Positions 1-8,667 of a stretch of DNA of 64,000 nucleotides are shown here, piece by piece. A model generated the notes under the pieces. It saw only the letters and a program-made list of their open reading frames with translations, did no database searches and was not told the origin of the DNA. The DNA comes from Streptomyces sp. NBC_00457 (lineage in GTDB: Bacteria > Actinomycetota > Actinomycetes > Streptomycetales > Streptomycetaceae). Positions within the stretch are counted from its first letter, which is position 1; every line of letters starts with the position of its first letter. The stretch is taken from positions 930,001 to 994,000 of the forward strand of contig NZ_CP107905.1 in NCBI RefSeq assembly GCF_036014015.1. The letters run 5' to 3'. The translations under genes were made by a program, and so were the position numbers.

Positions 1-524
1 TCCCAGCCGATGGTCTGTCCGTGGACCACGGTGCCGCGGTCCGGGGTGCGTTCGACGATGCCGGGGACGCCGATGCCGACGCCCAGCAGCTGTTCCGGCG
101 CGATCTCGGCGCTGGCGAGCACCTCGGTGACGCCGTCGCGGATGTGACCGACGATGACCTCGACGTCGTAGCCCTGATGGGTCAACGGGCGTTCGGTGCG
201 GGCGAGTTCGGTGAGGGTGAGGTCGAACAGCTCGATGCGGACCCGGGTTTCGCCGACATCGACGCCGATCATGTGGCCGCTGCCGGGTGCCACGCGCAGC
301 AGGGTGCGCGGGCGGCCGCCGTCGGAGTCGACGCTGCCGGCCCCCTCCAGCAGGCCGTCGGCGACCAGGTCGGCGACGACGTTGCTGACGGAACCGGAAC
401 TGAGCCCGGTCACCGGGCCGAGTTCGAAGCGGCTGAGAGGTCCGTCGAAGTACAGCCGTTGCAGTACGGCCGTACGGTTGGCCCGTCTCAGGTCGCGTAC
501 CGTGCGCCCGTTCCGCCCTGCCAT
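1..524 (-). CDS. ROK-family transcriptional regulator, 3' end outside window
   Basis: About 174 residues are visible and the C-terminus runs off the left edge. Residues ~8-55 form a winged helix (FELGPVTGLSSGSVSNVVADL). A ROK sugar-kinase-like domain then begins at about residue 82 (MIGVDVGETRVRIELFDL). This layout is that of XylR/NagC-type repressors rather than free-standing glucokinases, which lack the N-terminal helix-turn-helix. The ATG at 522-524 is preceded by a GAGGGAG ribosome site. The neighbouring APH-type kinase on the same strand ends 37 bp upstream of this start, so the two may be co-transcribed. Effector and targets cannot be read from the visible part; the ExxGH zinc/sugar motif would lie outside the window. 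Confidence 0.85.
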   Translation of the reverse strand, partial: MAGRNGRTVRDLRRANRTAVLQRLYFDGPLSRFELGPVTGLSSGSVSNVVADLVADGLLEGAGSVDSDGGRPRTLLRVAPGSGHMIGVDVGETRVRIELFDLTLTELARTERPLTHQGYDVEVIVGHIRDGVTEVLASAEIAPEQLLGVGIGVPGIVERTPDRGTVVHGQTIGW

Positions 525-561
525 GTGGCTCCCTCGATCTGAAGTGATGACCCTCGCCGGG

Positions 562-1542
562 TCAGCGAGCGGCCAGTTCCTGGATCTCGTCGAGGGCGAG
601 GACGAGTTCGGGCGCGACCACGGTCTGGACCCAGCCGTCGCGCTCCTCGCCCGTCGCCCGTGGGACCGTCTCGGTGATCATGATCAGGTAGAGGTAGCTG
701 CGGTAGAGGGCGAGGCGGAGGCGGGCCGGAGTGTCGAAGACGGCGCGGCCCCCGGCCTCCTGGTAGCCCGCCAGGAAGTCCTCGTCCTTCTTGATGTCAC
801 CCAGCAGCGCCAGGGAGACGAAGTCGGCGAGCGGGTCACCCCAGAACATGCGCTCCCCGTCGATGAGGCCGCCGATACGGGCCACCCCCGTCGAGCAGTC
901 CACCAGGATGTTGCCCTGCCAGAGGTCGAAGTGGACGAGGTAGGGGACGTCGACCTCGTCGAGGGCGGGAAAGGCGGCCCGGAGAATGCGGGCCACCTCG
1001 TCGGCGGGGACAGGCAGCCGGGCACGGTAGTCGCGGGCGTCGTCGAGTACGGCGTCGATCATGCCGGTGAAGGCGGTCCGCCAGTCGCCGGCGAGGGGGC
1101 CCAGGGCGCCGGACGGGTAGCCGAAGCCGGGGCCCGTGACCCGGTGCAGCCGGGCCACCTGACGGCCCAACTCCGCGCGCAGCGCGGTCCGTTCGGCATC
1201 GGTGAGCGCATCGTCCCACGGGTCGCCCGGGCAGGCGGTCATCAGCAGATGACGTGCGCCCACGTCCCCGCCGACTGCCACAACACGCGGCGCCGATACG
1301 TCCGCCTGGGCGGCCCCGTCGTAGAACTCGGCTTCCGAGACGAGGAGTTCCCGCTCGTGGCGCAGGCCGGGCGTGGTCTCCGCGGGCGGGATCTTCAGGA
1401 CGTAGCGGGTGCCGTCGGTCAGCCGGAGTTCCTCGACCGTGTTGTACGTGCCGCCGTGCAGCGGGCGGACGTGAGCGAGGCGGTCGGGCGGGATCTGCGC
1501 CGCCTCCAGAACGTTTCGCGCCCGCTCCCATGAGTCCACCAC
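562..1542 (-). CDS. APH/choline-kinase-family phosphotransferase
   Basis: Predicted 326-residue kinase of the aminoglycoside phosphotransferase (PF01636) fold. The catalytic loop is HFDLWQGNILVD and the metal-binding segment is IDGERMFWGDPLADF, both in the C-terminal half. An N-terminal lobe segment RYVLKIPP supplies the likely ATP lysine. The family phosphorylates small hydroxylated substrates (aminoglycosides, macrolides, homoserine, choline, fructosamine); nothing here fixes the substrate. The start was set at the GTG pair near 1542, behind a GGGGAGGGG stretch. An in-frame ATG at 1611 has no ribosome site, and the open frame continues further upstream. It lies directly upstream of the ROK regulator. 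Confidence 0.75.
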   Translation of the reverse strand: MVDSWERARNVLEAAQIPPDRLAHVRPLHGGTYNTVEELRLTDGTRYVLKIPPAETTPGLRHERELLVSEAEFYDGAAQADVSAPRVVAVGGDVGARHLLMTACPGDPWDDALTDAERTALRAELGRQVARLHRVTGPGFGYPSGALGPLAGDWRTAFTGMIDAVLDDARDYRARLPVPADEVARILRAAFPALDEVDVPYLVHFDLWQGNILVDCSTGVARIGGLIDGERMFWGDPLADFVSLALLGDIKKDEDFLAGYQEAGGRAVFDTPARLRLALYRSYLYLIMITETVPRATGEERDGWVQTVVAPELVLALDEIQELAAR

Positions 1543-1714
1543 CGTGCGCCCACCCCTCCCCTTCGACCAGCCTGCGGCGTACACGTCCTCGACGTAACGC
1601 CCCTCCCCCATCGGCCCGTTGAACCACCGATCGGCAGCCGCCCACGTCGGCGTCCGGTGTGTGTTCCGGGTACAGGGTACGGAACGCGCCCCGCACGGCA
1701 CTGGGCGCCCGCAC

Positions 1715-2602
1715 CTATGCGCTGGGCGTCCTCGCGTGAGCGACGCAGGCCGTACCGGCTCCCTCCGGGGCGCCGAAGCGGGCGAGGGTGTGCCACACCA
1801 TTTTCAGGTCCTGGAGGTCGTGGTGTCCCGTGCGGGCCGCGTTTCCGATGATCCGCGGGTCGAGGCGGCCCTCCTCGGCGATCCGGGCGCCCAGGTCGGC
1901 GTACTCGGGGCCACGGTAGTCCGCGTGGCCGCGCAACTCGGCCGCGGTGAGCCGGTAGCCGGGGTGCCATTCGAGCGGGAAGGGCAGCGCGCGGGCCGCC
2001 TCCTCGACCGCGGTGCCCCGGTAGCTCGCGTCCAGGATCAGCGCTTCCACGTCCCGGGCGAGGACGACGCCACCGTGGACCTGCGCCTCGATGTAGTCGT
2101 TGAGCGCGTCCTGCCGGTCCGCCTCGGCCAGGGCGATCAGGGACATTCCGGCGGCCACGCCGAAGTCGGCGGGCTCGGCCGCGCTGTCGGGGTAGCAGAA
2201 GGTGGCGCGGTCGAGCGTGGCGCCGGTCAGCCGGAGGTGCGAGGACCCGAACCGCGGGGCCGCGCCGACCACTTGGCGCCGGAAGTTCAGAGCGCCGTAC
2301 ACGGGCCGGTCCTGCGGGTCGGCGTCGTCGTACGCCCCGCCGAAGATCCGGCTCTCCCAGCGCCAGCGGTCGCCGCCGGGATGTGCGGTGAGGCCGCCGT
2401 TGCTCACGCCCGTGACGAACTGCGAGTGGTACGTGCCGTCCCGGGCCAGCGCATCGAGGATGGGGACGCCGCCGACCAGCCGGTCCGGGTGCAAGTTGAG
2501 CGTGATGCGCAGCTCCCGCTCGACGGCCGGCCCGGCGGAACGGCCCGCCACATGCCCCAGCGCCGCCCGCGCCCGAGGTGACCCGATGTCCCCGAAATCC
2601 AC
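1715..2602 (-). CDS. DUF3626 domain-containing protein
   Basis: A 295-residue protein matching what I know of the DUF3626 family. Hallmarks are an ITLNLHPDR segment, the GVSNGGLTAHPGGDRWRWE core, IFGGAY and RPVYGALNF. The biochemical function of the family is unknown. The conserved His/Asp/Arg core suggests an enzyme, but this is inference. The start is a GTG with an AGGGGAAG ribosome site 6-8 bases upstream. No signal peptide or membrane segment is visible. The next gene on the same strand (erythromycin esterase family) ends 80 bp upstream of this start, so they may share a transcript. Confidence 0.8.
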   Translation of the reverse strand: MDFGDIGSPRARAALGHVAGRSAGPAVERELRITLNLHPDRLVGGVPILDALARDGTYHSQFVTGVSNGGLTAHPGGDRWRWESRIFGGAYDDADPQDRPVYGALNFRRQVVGAAPRFGSSHLRLTGATLDRATFCYPDSAAEPADFGVAAGMSLIALAEADRQDALNDYIEAQVHGGVVLARDVEALILDASYRGTAVEEAARALPFPLEWHPGYRLTAAELRGHADYRGPEYADLGARIAEEGRLDPRIIGNAARTGHHDLQDLKMVWHTLARFGAPEGAGTACVAHARTPSA

Positions 2603-2682
2603 TGGCTTCCCCTATCTATCAACTGCTCGAAGGGCGAGGCCAAGCGGCCGGCCGACCTCGCCTGTCTCGACAAGTTGTACGT

Positions 2683-4008
2683 CTAGACGTCCCGCAGCGT
2701 CGAAGCCTCCACCTCATGGAGGTGGATCAGGACGTCGTGCGAGCGGCTCAGCGCGATGTCGTTCGGGCCGTCCGGATACGCGGTGCCGATGGTGCGCGTC
2801 GGCCGGGCCTTCGCCAGCCACTCGCGGGCCGGCGATCCGACCGACCGCAGGTCCACGACGTAGTCGCGGTGACGCACCCGGTCGAGGGTCCGTTCGTTGC
2901 TGCCGGGGCCCGCCGGTCCCAGCGTCCAGCGGCGGACGGCTTCTTCGTCGAGTCCGGTGTCGTTGAACGAGCCCCGGTCGAAGGTCACCCCGACGCTCAC
3001 ATACCCGGCGCCGAGGCTCTCCCGCAGAAACGCGCCCTGCGTCTTCGGGTTGGACGCGGGATCGACCGCCACATGGCCGACGTGCTCGTCATGCGCCGAC
3101 AGCAGCACCTTCGTACCGGTGTGCCGCTGCCACCACACGACGTTGGCGGCCATCGCCCCGTCCCGGTAGCGCATGGCCTCGGCAATCTGGGCGGGGTCCT
3201 CGAAGTCGAAGGCGTACTGCCGGGCGGTCTGGTCGATCACCGTCGCGTTCTGCACGGCCCGGTCGTACGCGGCTCGGCCCGCGCCGGGGTCCTGGCCGCG
3301 CAGCAGGTCCAACGCCTCGCCGGTGCGCTCGGCCATCTCCCGCCGTTCCGCATACGGCTTGCTCAGGTACTGCTCGATATAGGCCTTGGTCGCCACGGTG
3401 GGCCGTAGCCCGCGGTAGAGCTCGGCGAAGCGAGGGCTGAGCTCCGGGCGGGTGGCGGCCACATGGTCGGTCACCGCGTCGTACAGCTCGGGTCCGGTCC
3501 AGGCGATGTCGTCGCCGATGAAGCAGACGGGGTCGCCCGGATGCCGGACGTTGTACGCCCGCATCCACTCGACGAGCCGCAGACAGTCGGTGTTGTTCCA
3601 CCAGAGGTAGTCGCGCTGGAACTCCTCGCGCATGATGCGCCGCGGGTCGCCCTTGCCGTACCGCACGTAGGCGTCGAGACGCAGGCCCGTGCTCCAGGGG
3701 GCCTCCAGCGCGAAGGTGCGGAAGCCCTTCTCCTCGACGAGGTGGCGGAAGACGCGGTCCTTGAGGGCGAAGAAGTCGTGCGAGCCATGGGTTGCCTCTC
3801 CCACGCCGACCACCTGCGCGTCGCCGATCATGCGGTCGAGGGGGCGCAGATCGCTGGTGCTGCCGCCGGGCTCGACCGTGCGCAGCGGGTGGGCGGCGTG
3901 GTCGAGGGCCTGGACGACGGTGGTGGCCGGTGCGGCCGTGGCCGGGACGGCGGCTGTCGCCGTACCGAGAGCGATGAGCAGGGTCAGGACTGTTCCGGTC
4001 CGTGCCAT
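2683..4008 (-). CDS. Secreted erythromycin-esterase-family protein
   Basis: A 441-residue protein of the EreA/EreB family (PF05139). The first ~28 residues (MARTGTVLTLLIALGTATAA..ATAAPA) form a Sec signal peptide, so it is probably exported. The characteristic GEATHGSHDFFALKDRVF motif holds the family His/Glu active-site residues. A second histidine motif, SAHDEHVGH, lies near the end of the middle third. Genuine Ere enzymes hydrolyse the macrolide lactone intracellularly. An exported actinobacterial relative may instead act on another ester, so resistance should not be assumed. The ATG at 4006-4008 was chosen because it begins directly with the signal peptide; the open frame continues 18 codons upstream. 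It is divergent from the FUSC gene. Confidence 0.8.
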   Translation of the reverse strand: MARTGTVLTLLIALGTATAAVPATAAPATTVVQALDHAAHPLRTVEPGGSTSDLRPLDRMIGDAQVVGVGEATHGSHDFFALKDRVFRHLVEEKGFRTFALEAPWSTGLRLDAYVRYGKGDPRRIMREEFQRDYLWWNNTDCLRLVEWMRAYNVRHPGDPVCFIGDDIAWTGPELYDAVTDHVAATRPELSPRFAELYRGLRPTVATKAYIEQYLSKPYAERREMAERTGEALDLLRGQDPGAGRAAYDRAVQNATVIDQTARQYAFDFEDPAQIAEAMRYRDGAMAANVVWWQRHTGTKVLLSAHDEHVGHVAVDPASNPKTQGAFLRESLGAGYVSVGVTFDRGSFNDTGLDEEAVRRWTLGPAGPGSNERTLDRVRHRDYVVDLRSVGSPAREWLAKARPTRTIGTAYPDGPNDIALSRSHDVLIHLHEVEASTLRDV

Positions 4009-4103
4009 GTCATGATCCAAGGCTGTCGCGCCCGGCCCGGCCGACACCATCCGGCGGTCCACCGTCCTTCGGCGCGGGCATCCGGAGCGCGACAGCGGGG
4101 GTT

Positions 4104-4133
4104 TTCCTCAGTACGTTCGATGCGCCTGAGGAA
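4104..4133. promoter_or_regulatory. Inverted repeat in the divergent promoter of the FUSC exporter
   Basis: The 8-bp arms TTCCTCAG (4104-4111) and CTGAGGAA (4126-4133) are perfect complements separated by 14 bases. They sit immediately upstream of the FUSC ribosome site, in the 141-bp gap shared with the divergent esterase gene. It could be an operator or a 5' UTR hairpin; no adjacent regulator gene identifies a ligand. Confidence 0.4.
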
Positions 4134-4149
4134 GGGAAGATCCCAAGGG

Positions 4150-5406
4150 ATGCGAGATGTGCGTGAGCGGACGGAGTCCCTCGAAAGCCTGGTGAAGAAG
4201 CGGCGCCGGGACCCCGTCGTCGTCCAGACGCTGCGGTCGGCCGCCGCCGCGACGATCGCCTACGTCATCGCGCTGCGCCTGAGCCCCGAGCAGCTGCCGC
4301 TCACCGCGCCGCTGACCGCGCTGCTGGTCGTCCAGGTCACCCTCTACGCCACGCTCACCAACGGCATCCGCCGGGTGAACTCCGTGGTGGCCGGGGTCCT
4401 CGTGGCCATCGCCTTCAGCCTGCTGGTGGGGCTGACCTGGTGGAGTCTCGCCCTGCTGATCCTCGCCGCGCTGGGGGTGGGACATCTGGTGCGGGTCGAC
4501 GAGTACGTCCCCGAGGTCGCGATCAGCGCGATGCTGGTCCTCGGCGTGACGACCGTCGGGGACACGGCATGGGCGCGGGTGGTGGAGACGCTGATCGGCG
4601 CGGTCGTCGGACTCGGCTTCAATCTGCTGCTGGCGCCGCCGGTGTGGGTCGACCAGGCGGGTGAGTCCATCGAGGGGCTGGCCCGCCGGCTGCGGCAGCT
4701 GATGCTGAGCATGGGTGAGGAGGTGGCCGGCCGTACCCCGGTCGAGCAGACCGCCGCACGGCTGCACGAGGCTCGTCGGCTCGATCACGACATCGTCGAG
4801 GTGGACGCGGCGCTGCGGCAGGCGGAGGACAGTCTGCGGCTCAACCCGCGCGTGCGGGAGGGCCTGTTGCACCGGGTCGTGCTGCGCACCGGTCTGGACA
4901 CGCTGGAGATCTGCACGGTCGTCCTGCGCGTCCTCGCCCGCAGCTTCACCGACCTGGCCAAGGAACGCGACCCCGAGCCGCTGTTCACGCCGCCGACGGG
5001 CGCCGCGGTGGAACAGTTGCTGGCCGAGATCGCCGACGCCGTGGTCAGCTTCGCCGTCCTGGTCACCACCAGCGTCAGCGCCAACGCCGAGTCGGCTGAG
5101 GCCCGGCTCACCGCCGAGTTGCACACCGCGGCGGCCACCCGCGACAAGCTCGCCCAGCTGCTGCGCGAGGAGGCCGAGCGCGAGACCCGGCACTGGCAGC
5201 TGTTCGGCGCCGTCCTGACCGAGGTGAACCGCATCCTCGACGAACTCGACACCGAGCACCGCACACGTCGTCTGCTGGAGGAACTGGACCGCGTGTCGCA
5301 GGACCAGCGCGCCCGGATGCCGCGTCTGACCCGGCTGCGGGAACGTCTGGGCGTCCAGGAACAGCTGTGGCGGAACCGTACCGGCATGGGCGGGCGTTTC
5401 CGGTAG
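4150..5406 (+). CDS. FUSC/aromatic-acid-exporter-family membrane protein
   Basis: A 418-residue protein with a cluster of transmembrane helices in residues ~25-165 (for example VVAGVLVAIAFSLLVGLTW and LALLILAALGVGHLV). A long, charged, mostly helical cytoplasmic domain follows to the C-terminus. This matches the fusaric-acid-resistance/aromatic acid exporter architecture (one half-unit of six helices, so probably an oligomer). The substrate is unknown. The ATG at 4150 follows AAGGG and an AGGAAGGGAAG stretch; an upstream in-frame ATG at 4120 is possible. The open frame extends far upstream, but that part is antisense to the esterase and is not real. Confidence 0.75.
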   Translation: MRDVRERTESLESLVKKRRRDPVVVQTLRSAAAATIAYVIALRLSPEQLPLTAPLTALLVVQVTLYATLTNGIRRVNSVVAGVLVAIAFSLLVGLTWWSLALLILAALGVGHLVRVDEYVPEVAISAMLVLGVTTVGDTAWARVVETLIGAVVGLGFNLLLAPPVWVDQAGESIEGLARRLRQLMLSMGEEVAGRTPVEQTAARLHEARRLDHDIVEVDAALRQAEDSLRLNPRVREGLLHRVVLRTGLDTLEICTVVLRVLARSFTDLAKERDPEPLFTPPTGAAVEQLLAEIADAVVSFAVLVTTSVSANAESAEARLTAELHTAAATRDKLAQLLREEAERETRHWQLFGAVLTEVNRILDELDTEHRTRRLLEELDRVSQDQRARMPRLTRLRERLGVQEQLWRNRTGMGGRFR

Positions 5407-5436
5407 GGGACGCCGGGACGGGCCGGCACCGGATGC

Positions 5437-5612
5437 AGGTCCGGTCGTCACATTCCCGTCGTCCGCCCGGAGGGCGGGCCCCGCGGCGTCTGGTGCGTGC
5501 GATCGCAAGGCGCCGGAGCGCCCTCGTGGCGGAGCCACGTGGGCGGTTCGGCAACGCGGCGAGCGTGCGTGCCAGGCGTCGCGGGGCAGGCGGGAATGTG
5601 ACGACCGGACCT
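5437..5612. repeat. MITE-like intergenic palindromic element with 22-bp perfect terminal inverted repeats
   Basis: The arms at 5437-5458 and 5591-5612 are perfect reverse complements over 22 bp. The ~132-bp interior is itself partly self-complementary. It includes a CGTGGC-GGA-GCCACG hairpin (about 5525-5539) and a GGCGCC-GGAGCGCC segment. The whole unit fills the gap between the FUSC gene and the following hypothetical. I recognise this sequence type, and the Arg-rich peptide it encodes by chance, as recurrent in Streptomyces intergenic regions. It encodes no transposase, so it would have to be moved in trans or propagate as a folded DNA/RNA unit. Confidence 0.75.
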
Positions 5613-5626
5613 AGGGGAGCGGGCCG

Positions 5627-6673
5627 ATGACCGATGCCGACACGACCGTACGGATCGACGGGAACACGCTGCGGCTGCCTCGCGGGGTGGCGGTGCGGTT
5701 CATCCGCACGCTGCGTCTGCCCGAGACGGGCACACACGCGTTGCCGCCGGGGCTCGGCGAGTTCCCGCTCCGGCGTGTGGCGGACTATCCGGACACCGTG
5801 CCCGGGCAGTGGCGCTCGCGCGGCGGCGTGATGCTGCCGGTGTATCTGCGTGAGGCGATGTGGCTGAGTTTCGCGGGCACCACCGAACCGGCCGCCCTGC
5901 AGGTCGGCGTCGGAAAGGTGTGCGCTGTCTCGGGCCGGCCGTGGAGCGACCGGCTCTCCCGCAAACCCCAGAACTACGTGGTGCTCCCCCGCCAGCCGTG
6001 GCTGGACGGCATCAACTCCGGGAAGGGCACGGTCCGCCAGTTCGTGGCGGTGCCGCTGGGGATGGGGGCGACCGTCGAGGGGCAGGTCACCGGCGAGGAG
6101 GTCTGGGGCGGCGTACAGCTGCAGTCCTTCCCGCTGAACGAGGGGGCGCTGGCCGTGTGGCGCGAGGAGCAGCGGCTGCGGGCCGAGCGTGAGGTGCGGT
6201 CCCGGCAGGCGGCCGGCGGCTTCGGCGCCGCGCTGCCGATATCGGCACCCGCGGCACCCGGCGCCGCTCCGGCCGGCCGGCCGCGGCCCGCCGCGGCGAT
6301 GGGGCTGGGCGTCGGCGGCTCCATGCGCCAGGAGGTCTACCAGGACGACCGGCCGGCGACGGACTGGTCCGAGGAGCCCGCCGGGCGGGTCTACGTCCAT
6401 CTGGTGACGCCCCCGGAGTGGCGCCGTATCACCGGCGAAGCCCCGCCGCCGTCCCCCGTGGACCGGGCGGCCTACACGAACGCGGGCCTGCCGTGGTTCG
6501 ACTACTTCGACCAGGACGCGGAGGACCTCGCACCCTCCGACACCCTGGAAGGGGTGAAACCGGTCGGCGACTGGATCGGTGACGACCACGAGCCCTGGCA
6601 GGAGCCGTCGCCGGGCCAGGTGAAGCCCCTCAAGGACGCGCCCGGCACAGCGGTGGAGGACGGCGACTGGTGA
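5627..6673 (+). CDS. Conserved actinobacterial hypothetical protein
   Basis: A 348-residue soluble protein with no signal peptide or membrane helix. The N-terminal ~190 residues form a compact domain with a strongly worded core: MWLSFAGTTEPAALQVGVGK, CAVSGRPW, VVLPRQPWLDGIN and VRQFVAVPLGMGATVEGQ. An Ala/Pro/Gly-rich linker (~205-235) leads to an acidic C-terminal region with tryptophan-containing repeats (WFDYFDQD, GDWIGDDHEPWQEP). I have seen this kind of protein in actinobacteria but cannot assign a family function. The start ATG at 5627 follows GGGGAGCGGGCCG. It stands alone between a palindromic repeat and the lactonase gene. Confidence 0.8.
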   Translation: MTDADTTVRIDGNTLRLPRGVAVRFIRTLRLPETGTHALPPGLGEFPLRRVADYPDTVPGQWRSRGGVMLPVYLREAMWLSFAGTTEPAALQVGVGKVCAVSGRPWSDRLSRKPQNYVVLPRQPWLDGINSGKGTVRQFVAVPLGMGATVEGQVTGEEVWGGVQLQSFPLNEGALAVWREEQRLRAEREVRSRQAAGGFGAALPISAPAAPGAAPAGRPRPAAAMGLGVGGSMRQEVYQDDRPATDWSEEPAGRVYVHLVTPPEWRRITGEAPPPSPVDRAAYTNAGLPWFDYFDQDAEDLAPSDTLEGVKPVGDWIGDDHEPWQEPSPGQVKPLKDAPGTAVEDGDW

Positions 6674-6771
6674 CCGTTGCGGCCCCTGCAACGCATGGTG
6701 CCGTTCTTGCATGCCAAGGGTGATCCACGCGAGGGTGGCTGTCGGGACGACCGACGACCTGAGGTGTGGAC
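6674..6771. other. Short intergenic gap with small hairpin
   Basis: The 98-bp gap before the lactonase holds a 5-bp hairpin (GTTGC-ggcccct-GCAAC, near the start of the gap). This may mark the 3' end of the preceding transcript. No convincing promoter was picked out by eye. Confidence 0.3.
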
Positions 6772-7962
6772 ATGAGCAGTGGTGGCTTGAGCAGGCGCCG
6801 GTTCGTCGGCGCGCTCGCGGGAACGGGCGCCGCGGTGACTCTCCCGGCGTGCGACAAGGCCCCGGCGCCCGCCGCGGACACGACACCCCCCGAGCCGACC
6901 GCGAGCACACCCCGCGAGGCCGCCAAGCCCTCCGGCCCCCGCCCCCTGTACCTCGGCACCTACACCTCGGTCGACGGCGGCGGCAAGGGCATCGGCCTGG
7001 CGACGTATGACGCCGCCACCGGCCGGATCACCGGCGAGGACACCATCGAGGACGTCGGCGATCCGTCGTATCTGGCGCTGCATCCGGACGGCCGCACGCT
7101 GTACGCCGTCGATGAGCGCGAGGACGGTGCCGTGACCGCCGTCCGGCTGTCCGACCACAAGATCCTGGGCAGCCGGAGCACCGGCGGCGGGGCCCCCTGC
7201 CATCTGTCGGTGCATCCGGGCGGGCGCTGGCTGCTGAGCGCCAACTACGCCTCCGGCAGTGTGGCCGTGCACCCCATCGACACCTCCGGCGCACTCGGCG
7301 AGCGCACCGACCTGGTCACGCACACGAGTCCGGCACCGGGCCCGGGTCAAGAGGGCCCGCACGCCCACCAGTTCGTCACCAGTCCCGACGGCGGCCATGT
7401 CCTCGCCGTCGACCTCGGCACGGACACCGTCTACACCTACCGCCTCGACACCGGCGCGGGCACCCTCACCGAGGTCTCCCAGGCTCACACGCGCGCCGGC
7501 GCGGGCCCCCGGCACCTCACCTTCCACCCGGGCGGCCGGTACGCCTACCTGGCCAACGAGGTGGACGACACGGTCTCGGTGTGCGGATACGACCGCGCCT
7601 CCGGTCGCCTGACCATCGGCGAGCCGCAGTCCACGGGCACCGGCGAGGGCACCAGCTACCCGGCGCAGATCGTGGTGACACCGAACGGCGCGTACGCCTA
7701 TCTCGCCAACCGGGGCCACAACAGCCTCGCGCGTTACGCGGTGGAGGCCGACGGCGCCCGGCTCAGGCTGCTGGACACGGTGCCGGTGTCCGGTGACTTC
7801 CCCCGCCAGATCGCTCTCGCGCCGGACGGGACCCTGCTGTTCGCGGCGAACCAGAGGTCGAGCACGGTGAGCGTGTTCCACGTGGACGCCGCAAGCGGTG
7901 AACTGCGGCTCGCGGGCGACCCGTTCGCCTCACCCGTCGCCGTCTGTGCGCTGCCGCTGTAG
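6772..7962 (+). CDS. Lactonase family seven-bladed propeller, Tat lipoprotein
   Basis: A 396-residue lactonase/6-phosphogluconolactonase-like beta-propeller (PF10282). The N-terminus carries a twin-arginine motif (SRRRFVGALAG) followed by a lipobox-like LPAC. It is therefore predicted to be exported folded and lipid-anchored, unlike cytosolic Pgl. Repeated blade motifs (HPDGRTLYAVDE, HPGGRWLLSANY, SPDGGHVLAVDLG, TPNGAYAYLANRG) support the fold. Substrate is unassigned; the family also includes muconate and other lactonases. The ATG at 6772 follows GAGGTG with 7-base spacing. Its last 33 bp overlap tail-to-tail with the DUF2470 gene. Confidence 0.85.
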   Translation: MSSGGLSRRRFVGALAGTGAAVTLPACDKAPAPAADTTPPEPTASTPREAAKPSGPRPLYLGTYTSVDGGGKGIGLATYDAATGRITGEDTIEDVGDPSYLALHPDGRTLYAVDEREDGAVTAVRLSDHKILGSRSTGGGAPCHLSVHPGGRWLLSANYASGSVAVHPIDTSGALGERTDLVTHTSPAPGPGQEGPHAHQFVTSPDGGHVLAVDLGTDTVYTYRLDTGAGTLTEVSQAHTRAGAGPRHLTFHPGGRYAYLANEVDDTVSVCGYDRASGRLTIGEPQSTGTGEGTSYPAQIVVTPNGAYAYLANRGHNSLARYAVEADGARLRLLDTVPVSGDFPRQIALAPDGTLLFAANQRSSTVSVFHVDAASGELRLAGDPFASPVAVCALPL

Positions 7963-8655
7963 CGCGCGGGGGCAGGAGGCGGCGCTGGCCTGCGAGAGCA
8001 GGATGTGCATGCGCTCGGTGAGCTGCGCCACGTCGTCGGCGGGCCGGTGGAACGCCAGTCGTACGTCGCCGTGGGCGCGGGTGCGTTCGATGCGCAGTGT
8101 CAGTCCGTGCCGGTCGACGGCGAGGGGCTGGACCTTCACCGCACCGTGCAGGCTTTCGGGCTCGACGAGCCGGGTGAGCCGCTCGACGGCGTCGCCGTGG
8201 CAGTCCGCGAGGTGCGTCAGCAGCCGGGACTCCGCCGTGGCCAGCGGGTCCGGTGCGGCGGCGGCGAACTCGTCGAGGTCGACGACCACGGCGCCGGTGG
8301 GCTGCCGCAGCACCACGCGCGTGGCGTGGAACGCAAGGAGGTCGCCCTCGGGGGCGAACCAGCCGGCGAGCCAGAGCCGGGCGCGGATCCGGCTGCGTAC
8401 GGGGACGGGAGCGACGTCGGCGAACTCCAGGACGGCGGACGGCTCGCCGCGGGGCGCGCAGATCGCCGCCGCGAGCAGCGCGCTGTCCTCGGGCACACTG
8501 AGGAGCACCCGTCCGTCGTCGTCCACGGAGTGCGCGCCCACGAACTCCTCCCGGCCGCCGTCCGCGGTCACCGCGCAGGACCACGCGGTGGCGAGCAGCG
8601 AACGGGCCCGTTCCGCCGCGGCAGGCGCGGCCGTCCAGGATTGGCTGTCACCCAT
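7930..8655 (-). CDS. DUF2470 domain protein, iron-regulated
   Basis: A 241-residue protein with a pyridoxamine-oxidase-like N-terminal split barrel and a C-terminal DUF2470 helical domain (HLADCHGDAVERLTRLVEPE). This combination resembles HugZ/HutZ-type heme-handling proteins. Family knowledge makes a role in heme or iron acquisition likely, but the heme ligand was not identified. The ATG at 8653-8655 has a GGAGG site 7 bases upstream. That site is immediately next to a DmdR-type iron box, so transcription should be repressed by iron. The 3' end overlaps the lactonase by 33 bp. Confidence 0.8.
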   Translation of the reverse strand: MGDSQSWTAAPAAAERARSLLATAWSCAVTADGGREEFVGAHSVDDDGRVLLSVPEDSALLAAAICAPRGEPSAVLEFADVAPVPVRSRIRARLWLAGWFAPEGDLLAFHATRVVLRQPTGAVVVDLDEFAAAAPDPLATAESRLLTHLADCHGDAVERLTRLVEPESLHGAVKVQPLAVDRHGLTLRIERTRAHGDVRLAFHRPADDVAQLTERMHILLSQASAASCPRALQRQRTDGDG

Positions 8656-8667
8656 CCCCAAACCTCC

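Noticed and set aside
2683..4008. Assignment as a true macrolide-resistance gene (ere)
   Set aside because: Only family-level motifs are visible, and the protein is predicted to be exported, unlike EreA/EreB. Resistance would be over-annotation.
3463..4149. Long N-terminal extension of the FUSC exporter
   Set aside because: This part is antisense to the erythromycin-esterase gene and lacks any domain. The ATG at 4150 has a ribosome site and begins the conserved protein.
5367..5630. Small Arg-rich ORF ending at the hypothetical gene at 5627
   Set aside because: It is the translation of the palindromic intergenic element, a recurrent spurious peptide in Streptomyces annotation.
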